NCBI RefSeq assembly: GCF_900116665.1
Contig: NZ_FPBK01000014.1
Coordinates: 29,669-93,668, forward strand
Reading direction: 5' to 3'
Source: Pustulibacterium marinum
GTDB taxonomy: Bacteria > Bacteroidota > Bacteroidia > Flavobacteriales > Flavobacteriaceae
Length of the DNA stretch: 64,000 bases
The notes beneath the pieces are model-generated. The model saw only the letters and a list, made by a program, of their open reading frames with translations, was not told the DNA's origin and searched no databases. This document shows positions 58,253-64,000 of the stretch, in pieces; position 1 is the first letter of the stretch, and every line of letters begins with the position of its first letter. The translations under genes and the position numbers were made by a program.

Positions 58253-60028
58253 TTAGTGAGCCTGAGCTTCACCTGCCCCACTTGGTATTCTAATATTTTC
58301 AACGATATCTTGAACTTCTGCTGGAGTTGGTTTTGTCACTCTAGAAATAACAAGTGCTACCACCACATTGGCAATCATGGCCACTGTACCAAAACCTTCC
58401 GGAGAAGTTCCAAACCACCATTCACTTGATGGTCTTGGATCCATTAATCCAACCAAACCAGTTTTGTATGTAATCATGTAAAATAACATAAGACCTATAC
58501 CCACCATCATTCCTGCAATGGCTCCTTCTTTATTCATTCTTTTATCAAATACCCCAAGTACAATTGCCGGGAAGAATGAAGCAGCTCCCAAACCAAAGGC
58601 CAAGGCGACGACGGCAGCAACAAATCCTGGAGGATTTACTCCAAAGTACCCAGCAATTACAATCGCTACAAAAATTGCTGCACGAGCAGCTAATAATTCA
58701 CCTTTTTCAGAAATATCTGGCTTAATTTGTTTCTTAATCAAATCATGCGAAATCGATGTAGAAATAACTAAAAGTAAACCTGCTGCGGTTGATAATGCCG
58801 CTGCCAATCCTCCTGCTGCTACAAGCCCGATAACCCAGTTAGGTAATTTTGCTATTTCTGGGTTGGCAAGCACCATGATATCTCTATCTACATATAATTC
58901 ATTTACTTCAGCACTAGGATTGGCTAAAACTCTTTCCCCATATTTCCCTCTAGTCTCTTCAAAAACAGGTTTTTTTCCATCCAAGGCATTTCCTGCTACA
59001 TATTGAATTTTTCCATCTTCGTTTTTATCTGTCCATGCAATTAATCCTGTATTTTCCCAATTTTTGAACCAAGCAGGCATTTCGGTGTATTCTTTATCTC
59101 TAACCGTTTCAATTAAATTAGTTCTGGCAAATACTGAAACTGCTGGGGCTGTAGTGTATAAAAATGCTATAAACAATAATGCTAATCCAGCAGACTTACG
59201 GGCATCTTTTACTTTTGGAACCGTAAAAAACCTTACAATTACGTGTGGTAAACCAGCAGTACCTGTCATTAAAGCCAATGTTATGGCAAAGACATCCCAA
59301 GTTGATTTAGAACCATTGGTATATTCTTTAAAACCAAGTTCTGTATGCAGATTATCTAATTTTTCTAGTAAATATGTCCCATCTTGAACTTTAGCTCCCA
59401 TTCCCAATTGAGGAATTGGGTTTCCAGTCATTTGTAATGAAATAAATATAGCTGGAACTAAAAATGCAAACATCAAAACACAATACTGCGCCACTTGCGT
59501 ATATGTAATTCCCTTCATACCTCCCAGAAAAGCGAAGACCAACACAACGGCCATACCTATGATAACTCCAAGATTTATATCAACCTGAAGAAATTGTGAA
59601 AAAACTATTCCAACACCACGCATTTGCCCGGCTACATAGGTAAACGAAACCAACAAGGCACATATAACCGCTACGGTACGAGCCGTATTAGAATAATATC
59701 GGTCACCTATAAAATCTGGAACTGTAAATTTTCCAAACTTTCGAAGATATGGAGCTAAGAGTAATGCCAAAAGAACATAACCACCTGTCCAACCCATCAA
59801 GTAAACAGAACCATCATACCCCATAAATGAGATAAGACCAGCCATTGAAATAAAAGATGCAGCACTCATCCAATCTGCTGCTGTTGCCATTCCGTTTGCC
59901 ATTGGAGAAACTCCTCCCCCGGCTACATAAAAGTCTTTTGTAGAACCTGCTCTAGCCCAAATTGCGATTCCAAAATACAGTGCAAAAGTTACACCTACTA
60001 ATATCCAAGTCCATAATTGTACACTCAT
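58253..60028 (-). CDS. Sodium/solute symporter, VC_2705-type (acetate-permease-like)
   Basis: 591 residues, about 13-14 membrane spans, SSS family: FYVAGGGVSPMANGMATAADWMSAASFISM at the start (sodium-site region), GVIIGMAVVLVFAFLGGMKGITYTQVAQY, and a hydrophilic loop (about 330-400) with DKNEDGKIQY typical of the VC_2705 subfamily, which pairs with a DUF4212 small subunit. That subunit is encoded 31 bp upstream. Near acs, so uptake of acetate or another small carboxylate is likely. Stop is followed by a strong terminator. Confidence 0.92.
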   Translation of the reverse strand: MSVQLWTWILVGVTFALYFGIAIWARAGSTKDFYVAGGGVSPMANGMATAADWMSAASFISMAGLISFMGYDGSVYLMGWTGGYVLLALLLAPYLRKFGKFTVPDFIGDRYYSNTARTVAVICALLVSFTYVAGQMRGVGIVFSQFLQVDINLGVIIGMAVVLVFAFLGGMKGITYTQVAQYCVLMFAFLVPAIFISLQMTGNPIPQLGMGAKVQDGTYLLEKLDNLHTELGFKEYTNGSKSTWDVFAITLALMTGTAGLPHVIVRFFTVPKVKDARKSAGLALLFIAFLYTTAPAVSVFARTNLIETVRDKEYTEMPAWFKNWENTGLIAWTDKNEDGKIQYVAGNALDGKKPVFEETRGKYGERVLANPSAEVNELYVDRDIMVLANPEIAKLPNWVIGLVAAGGLAAALSTAAGLLLVISTSISHDLIKKQIKPDISEKGELLAARAAIFVAIVIAGYFGVNPPGFVAAVVALAFGLGAASFFPAIVLGVFDKRMNKEGAIAGMMVGIGLMLFYMITYKTGLVGLMDPRPSSEWWFGTSPEGFGTVAMIANVVVALVISRVTKPTPAEVQDIVENIRIPSGAGEAQAH

Positions 60029-60059
60029 AATTTCATTTTTTTAGGTTAGTTACTTTTGC

Positions 60060-60317
60060 TTATTCGTTATATCCGTATTTTTCGTCTAATTTGTTCATGA
60101 GTCTTACATAAACAAATATTAAGATTACAAACACATAAATGGATCCTTGTTGAGCAAACCAAAACCCTAATTTAAATCCACCCAGTGTAAATTCATTTAA
60201 CTCATCCTTAAAGAGTATTCCAGCGCCATAGGAGGCAACAAACCAAATCACTAGCAGTATTGCGAGATATCGTAAATTCTCTTTCCAATACTTTATTGCA
60301 TTTTCGTCTTTTTTCAT
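60060..60317 (-). CDS. DUF4212 small subunit of the sodium/solute symporter
   Basis: 85 residues, two membrane spans (about 16-32 and 50-70), with YWKENLRYLAILLVIWFVAS and GFKLGFWFAQQGSIYVFVIL, the hallmark of DUF4212. The family is always next to the large SSS subunit and needed for its function. Located 18 bp downstream of the porin. Confidence 0.92.
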   Translation of the reverse strand: MKKDENAIKYWKENLRYLAILLVIWFVASYGAGILFKDELNEFTLGGFKLGFWFAQQGSIYVFVILIFVYVRLMNKLDEKYGYNE

Positions 60318-60335
60318 TTTAGAAAATTGTTAGAA

Positions 60336-61544
60336 TTATAAATAAATCATTGCTTGAAGTGTTACTGTTCCAAGCTTTGTATCACCAAATTTTTGATGTT
60401 GATATTCTAGAGTAAGTTTTGAATTGTTTCCACTCAAATAGGTATTTGTCCCCAAACTAAATACTGTTCTATTATCATCTACAGCGTCATAAGTATTTAC
60501 TGCATAAGCTAAATAAGGCTGAAATCTAATTTTTTCCAAAGTTCCAGGTAATACATACCCAAAATGACCATACATCATATTACCAGTACCATAAGCGCTA
60601 TACAAATAATTGGTTCCATAAAAGTTTGATTGAAAAACACCATAAGCGGTTAAAGCGCTTCCATTATCAGATAACGGAGTATCATAAAAAATATCAGCCG
60701 CTAATATTTTAACATCTTCTCCTTTTATTTCTGCCCCATCCAAAATTGCAGCTCCTTGGGGATGTAGAAAAAAACCAGCTCCTACATTGAAGACTTTTTT
60801 ACCTCCTAGATAACTTCCAACCTTAAATGGTAAAAAGTTAGACTCCTGATCAAGAAAATGAAAATCCATATACCCTGCGTAGACTTTACCAGCCTCCTTA
60901 CTACCTAATAAACGAGTTCCTGCATATACAGCCTCACCGTTCATAGCATCTCGTGTATCAAGACTATTAACAATAGCATCGTTTATAGCTATGCGATATT
61001 GTAATTTACCGAATTTTCCTTTCGCAAATACACCTACATGCCTCGCAAATTGATCTGCTAATCCCAATGTAGACCAAGATTGACGATTGTTATCAAGAGT
61101 AAGCATATTTAGCGTACTTTGATTATTTAATCTTGATATACCATTAAAGTAGTGTAAACCACCACCAATAACGTGATCTGGTAAAATTTTGTATTGTGCC
61201 CAAACATCATGAAAAAAAAGCTGAGATCCCTCTTCCTTTCCTGTTGGACTCATCGTAGTGCTAGATAAACTATTGAGACCAAAATGAGATAATATCAAGA
61301 ATTTTTCATTGATTTGTGAAAACATAAGAACCCTCGCTCGTCTAACTTTAAAACTTGGGTTGCTTGCAGCTTCTGCGTCAGAATAGACAGCGTGAAACTG
61401 AGCCCATGAAATAATTCGAAGATATTTTTTCCCATCTTCATCAAAATCTACTTTTAAACCTCCCTTGTAATAAGGAGAGGCTTGAGCTAAAAGTCCTGAT
61501 GAATACATAAAGACTCCTAACCATAAGAAAAGATGCTTCCTCAT
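60336..61544 (-). CDS. Outer-membrane porin-like beta-barrel protein
   Basis: 402 residues with signal peptide (SSGLLAQ), an N-terminal YYKGGLKVDFDEDGKKYLRI and a long series of amphipathic strands (KVRRARVLMFSQINEKFLIL, GVFAKGKFGKLQYRIAINDA), ending in the aromatic C-terminus LQAMIYL. Resembles phosphate-selective-porin-like (OprP/O type) barrels. As the first gene of the operon with DUF4212 and the symporter, it probably provides outer-membrane passage for the same small acid. Confidence 0.82.
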   Translation of the reverse strand: MRKHLFLWLGVFMYSSGLLAQASPYYKGGLKVDFDEDGKKYLRIISWAQFHAVYSDAEAASNPSFKVRRARVLMFSQINEKFLILSHFGLNSLSSTTMSPTGKEEGSQLFFHDVWAQYKILPDHVIGGGLHYFNGISRLNNQSTLNMLTLDNNRQSWSTLGLADQFARHVGVFAKGKFGKLQYRIAINDAIVNSLDTRDAMNGEAVYAGTRLLGSKEAGKVYAGYMDFHFLDQESNFLPFKVGSYLGGKKVFNVGAGFFLHPQGAAILDGAEIKGEDVKILAADIFYDTPLSDNGSALTAYGVFQSNFYGTNYLYSAYGTGNMMYGHFGYVLPGTLEKIRFQPYLAYAVNTYDAVDDNRTVFSLGTNTYLSGNNSKLTLEYQHQKFGDTKLGTVTLQAMIYL

Positions 61545-61655
61545 AGTGTAAAGATTTTATCGTACTACTTTAAACTGATTTTGTGTGCAGTACGAACTTC
61601 ACATAAATTGAGGATTTATTAAAAAATTATATATATAAATGCTTACTATATATAT

Positions 61656-62075
61656 TTAATCCTTAAAACGCTCCCATTTTATTAACATAAACTTATCACC
61701 CAGCTCAGTGATAATAACCCCAGCACCTTTCAAAACTGCAGGATTTTTAAAATAGTTTGACAATTCAGACCCATTGATAATCTTATATGTAGGATGGTAT
61801 TCAGAATTATATGGTCTTTTGATATTGTACTTTTTAACCCAGTTCATAATTGTTACATGTGAAATACCTAGAATACGTTCTATTTCCCTATAGGTTAAAC
61901 CCTCTAAATATAACTGTAATGCTTTGTTTACATAGTAATCATCTATTTGTTTGCCTAACTTATTTACCGTGAAATAATAATTACATTTTTTACATTTATA
62001 TCTTTGACGATCATTTACGATTCCTGCTTTAACGTACTGATTGGAACCACAATTTGGGCAAGCATCAATTTTCAT
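61656..62075 (-). CDS. Zinc-ribbon/HTH protein related to IS1 InsA N-terminus
   Basis: 139 residues. A zinc ribbon with Cys6/Cys9 (CPNCG) and Cys28/Cys31 (CKKC) followed by NYYF, then an HTH (about 47-80, YVNKALQLYLEGLTYREI, GISHVTIMNWVKKY), exactly the N-terminal half of IS1-type transposases. The catalytic DDE domain is absent; instead there is a 45-residue tail (NPAVLKGAGVIITELGDKFM). No terminal repeats are visible around it. This looks like a domesticated transposase DNA-binding part, perhaps a regulator of the adjacent acetate cluster; a leftover IS fragment is the alternative. Confidence 0.7.
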   Translation of the reverse strand: MKIDACPNCGSNQYVKAGIVNDRQRYKCKKCNYYFTVNKLGKQIDDYYVNKALQLYLEGLTYREIERILGISHVTIMNWVKKYNIKRPYNSEYHPTYKIINGSELSNYFKNPAVLKGAGVIITELGDKFMLIKWERFKD

Positions 62076-62448
62076 ATATAATAATTTTGCATAAATATAG
62101 TAAATTAGCTTTATACGTACAAAATCAATATAAAAATTAAATTTTTACCACGTTAAATTATGATTAAGCAAAAATATGCAAATATAAAATAAAGATATAT
62201 CAACGAAAACGTTTTATATTTATCAATAAAAAAACTAACTTATTTCTCTCTTCGTTGTTTAAATTAAAAAAAATCATAAAACATATAGATATCGCGAAAA
62301 CCAAAACGTTCACTCTAGATATAGTATAAATTTTGATTGGTACGTGAAAATATATTAGTAAGGAGCATATTTAATTTAAAATAGATTAATAGATTATCTA
62401 AAGAATATCAAAAACGCGACCAAAGACAAAACTATATTAGAAGATAAT
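62076..62448. other. Very A+T-rich intergenic region
   Basis: About 370 bp with long A and T tracts, no ORF and no clear hairpin. It presumably holds the promoter of the zinc-ribbon/HTH gene and ends at the left boundary of the IS3-family element. Confidence 0.45.
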
Positions 62449-62483
62449 TGGACTTGCAACAAAAAAGTAGACAATTACTTAAG
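62449..62483. repeat. Left terminal inverted repeat of the IS3 element
   Basis: Pairs with 63692-63726 in inverted orientation, about 24 of 36 positions; strongest blocks at the tip, in TAGACA and in TTAAG. Confidence 0.8.
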
Positions 62484-63416
62484 TCATGCCGCTATTCTAT
62501 TATTGTTGTCTAATTTTATTTCAAATTCCAAAGGAGTAAGGTATCCTAATTTAGAATGTCTTCTTCTGGTGTTATAATACGTTTCTATATATTCAAATAA
62601 CGATAGCCTGGCTTGATCTCTAGTTTGGTATTTGTAATGATATACCCATTCTGTTTTTAAAGATTTGAAGAAGCTTTCTGCTACGGCATTATCCCAACAG
62701 TTTCCTCTTCTACTCATGCTTTGCGTTACTTTTCCTGTTGCTGATAAAATACTTCTAAACTCGTTAGAAGCATATTGAATACCTTGATCTGAATGAAAAA
62801 TTAATTCTTGATGGATAGGTCTATTAGCTATGGCCATTTTCCATGCACTGACAATGGTATTTTTAGTTTCCATAGTTTTACTGGTTGCCCATCCTATTAC
62901 TTTTCTATCTGCCAGATCCATGATAATCGTTAAATAAAGCCAACCTTGACGAGTTCTTATATACGTTATATCCAACACCCATTTTTGTGCTTTTTTATCT
63001 GCTCGGAAATCTCTATTTAATACATTTTCAGCTACCGGATGATGATGCTTAGAATTGGTAGTAGTTACAAATTTTCTTTGTACAATGCTTTTAAGACCAG
63101 CTTTGCGCATTAAACGAGCTACACGTGGCCTAGATATACTAATTTGGTTTGCAAGCAATTCTTTTGTAATACGAGGACTACCATAGATTCCTTTATGCAA
63201 ACGATAGATCTTACGTATTTTATCTATCAGCATATCGTTTTCAAGGCTACGTTTAGAAGGAGTTATTTTAAGCCAAGCATAATACCCGATTCTACTTACT
63301 TTTAATACTTTACACATCTTCTCAATGGGAAAACTGCTGCTATGAGCCTTTATAAATTGAAATTTTTTCCATCGCTCTTGGAAAAGATGCCTACCGCCTT
63401 TTTTAAAATATCGCAC
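62484..63416 (-). CDS. IS3-family transposase OrfB (integrase core)
   Basis: 310 residues in the orfB frame; the first visible codon is GTG, but the product is normally made as an OrfAB fusion by -1 frameshifting. An HTH_21-like domain (about 45-105) precedes the rve integrase core (about 130-300) with the DDE residues: Asp in VLDITYIRTRQGW, Asp in FHSDQGIQYAS, and Glu in NAVAESFFKSLKTEW, with the RRHSKLGYLTPLEFE tail. Frame is intact. Confidence 0.95.
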   Translation of the reverse strand: MRYFKKGGRHLFQERWKKFQFIKAHSSSFPIEKMCKVLKVSRIGYYAWLKITPSKRSLENDMLIDKIRKIYRLHKGIYGSPRITKELLANQISISRPRVARLMRKAGLKSIVQRKFVTTTNSKHHHPVAENVLNRDFRADKKAQKWVLDITYIRTRQGWLYLTIIMDLADRKVIGWATSKTMETKNTIVSAWKMAIANRPIHQELIFHSDQGIQYASNEFRSILSATGKVTQSMSRRGNCWDNAVAESFFKSLKTEWVYHYKYQTRDQARLSLFEYIETYYNTRRRHSKLGYLTPLEFEIKLDNNNRIAA

Positions 63417-63661
63417 TCCATTTTAACCTCTGAAAGTTCTTTTTTTAAACGAGCTAGTTCACTTTCTTCTTCAGTCATTTTAGCTTTACCATTACCAGGA
63501 AAACTATGTTCTTGAAGCGATGTAAACTCACTACGCCAACGATAAATCAGCTCTGGTCGCACATTTAACTCATGTGCAAGCTCTTTGATGTTATCACGTG
63601 TATAGCTAAGCTCTACCGTATTAATTTTAAACTCCCGAGTAAAGTGTCTTCTTTCTTTCAT
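63350..63661 (-). CDS. IS3-family transposase OrfA
   Basis: 103 residues: an HTH_Tnp_1 domain (residues 5-50, FTREFKINTVELSYT) and a leucine-rich coiled coil (60-92, ELARLKKELSEVKMECDILK) for dimerisation. Overlaps orfB by 67 bp. Confidence 0.93.
   Translation of the reverse strand: MKERRHFTREFKINTVELSYTRDNIKELAHELNVRPELIYRWRSEFTSLQEHSFPGNGKAKMTEEESELARLKKELSEVKMECDILKKAVGIFSKSDGKNFNL
63398..63404 (-). promoter_or_regulatory. -1 ribosomal frameshift heptamer A_AAA_AAG
   Basis: Zero-frame codons of orfA read TTA AAA AAG; a -1 slip gives AAA AAA GGC in the orfB frame and creates the OrfAB transposase. A standard IS3-family arrangement. Confidence 0.88.
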
Positions 63662-63691
63662 AATTTCTAAGATATAAATTAATGCGAATAT

Positions 63692-63726
63692 CTTAACTCA
63701 CTGTCTAAACAAATGTAGCAGGTTCA
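63692..63726. repeat. Right terminal inverted repeat of the IS3 element
   Basis: Inverted partner of 62449-62483, upstream of orfA, and probably carries part of the transposase promoter. Confidence 0.8.
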
Positions 63727-63826
63727 AATTCAATATAACCATCATTCAAAACCTCTATAAATCTCATATACGTTTAAGAATACCCAAGAAAAAATCTTTA
63801 TACGCTTCTTCATAAAGTATCTAAAC

Positions 63827-63865
63827 AAAAAAAACTCCTCAATCTAAAAATAGAATGAGGAGCTT
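63827..63865 (-). terminator. Terminator of the rRNA operon
   Basis: On the minus strand a stem built from CTCCTCATTCTA and TAGATTGAGGAG around a short T-rich loop, followed by a run of Ts, immediately downstream of 5S rRNA. Confidence 0.88.
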
Positions 63866-63871
63866 TAAAAA

Positions 63872-63980
63872 AAGGCGGCGACATACTCTCCCACCGGATG
63901 GCAGTACCATCTGCGCTAATGGGCTTAACTACTCTGTTCGGAATGGTAAGAGGTGAGCCCCATTGCTATAACCACCTTAA
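63872..63980 (-). rRNA. rrf: 5S ribosomal RNA
   Basis: About 109 nt on the minus strand. Recognised by CACCTCTTACCATTCCGAAC and the following AGTTAAGCCCATTAGCGC core and the GGTGGGAGAGTATGTCGCC 3' arm, which pairs with GGTGGTTATAGC at the 5' end region. It is the last gene of an rRNA operon extending beyond the right edge. Ends are approximate within a few bases. Confidence 0.96.
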
Positions 63981-64000
63981 ATCTTTGGTTATTTACATAA

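Larger units (their letters stand above)
62449..63726 (-). mobile_element. Complete IS3-family insertion sequence
   Basis: About 1278 bp with two overlapping ORFs (orfA, orfB) joined by a slippery A6G, bounded by imperfect terminal inverted repeats of about 35 bp that begin TGGACTTGCAAC (left) and TGAACCTGCTAC (right, complement), about two thirds identical. A 3-bp direct duplication AAT flanks the element (62446-62448 and 63727-63729). TG ends and size fit the IS3 family (IS150-like group). It looks intact and is inserted between the acetate cluster and an rRNA operon. Confidence 0.9.

Overview
The window looks like a chromosome segment of a marine-type flavobacterium (Bacteroidetes, Flavobacteriaceae). 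Evidence: low G+C, a SusC/SusD polysaccharide utilization locus (PUL) with a hybrid two-component regulator, lipoproteins with short Bacteroidetes lipoboxes, TAnnTTTG-type promoter boxes, almost no Shine-Dalgarno sites before genes, and flavobacterial family content (YbaB, DUF4212/SSS acetate-type symporter, VWA/MoxR pair). Genus cannot be decided from the sequence alone.

Region 1 (1-634): the 5' end of a UvrA-like ATPase on the minus strand. It appears to lack the UvrB-binding insertion, so it looks like a UvrA2-type paralogue.

Region 2 (701-27647, all minus strand): a PUL read from right to left. SusC and SusD are followed by a probable attenuator hairpin, then GH92, GH28, GH2, GH89, an HGSNAT-like membrane acetyltransferase (DUF5009) and GH115, mostly 3-16 bp apart. 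A hybrid two-component system (HTCS) and a GH43 lipoprotein follow. Upstream of SusC are a second GH28 enzyme with its own terminator, a small membrane protein and a lipoprotein formylglycine-generating enzyme (FGE). The suite implies a complex, acidic, branched glycan with alpha-GlcNAc, alpha-Man (possibly phosphate-linked), beta-Gal, uronic acid and pentose residues. The FGE suggests sulfate as well, but no sulfatase is encoded here. I cannot match the set to a known substrate.

Region 3 (27721-35410): ordinary small genes. They include a lipoprotein, a Dph6-like ATP pyrophosphatase, a DUF1801 protein, an outer-membrane barrel, an SRPBCC membrane protein, a VTT membrane protein, a UPF0158 protein, a quinone-reductase-like flavoprotein and a Crp/Fnr regulator.

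Region 4 (35411-42425): an accessory, repeat-rich stretch. It holds a gene with an in-frame stop, three A+T-rich genes (UDG-like, WG-repeat, PIN/DUF4935), an HU-like DNA-binding protein, composite repeats in both orientations, a 117-bp tandem repeat, a 16-bp tandem repeat and, most strikingly, four AAAC-N2-ACGT-N2-GTTT palindromes at an exact 22-bp pitch.

Region 5 (42426-52652): VWA protein, MoxR/ChlI-like AAA+ ATPase and YbaB; a histidine kinase with overlapping response regulator; an SDR and an AraC regulator; a DUF1508 protein; threonine aldolase; prfB with its programmed +1 frameshift; and an ArsC-like reductase.

Region 6 (52713-62075, minus): an acetate-type uptake and activation cluster. 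It encodes a porin, DUF4212 plus SSS symporter, a transporter-histidine kinase fusion with its receiver protein, and acetyl-CoA synthetase. A zinc-ribbon/HTH protein resembling an IS1 InsA N-terminus lies at its head.

Region 7 (62449-end): a complete IS3-family element with imperfect terminal inverted repeats and a 3-bp target duplication, then an rRNA operon terminator and 5S rRNA (minus strand), so an rRNA operon continues beyond the right edge.
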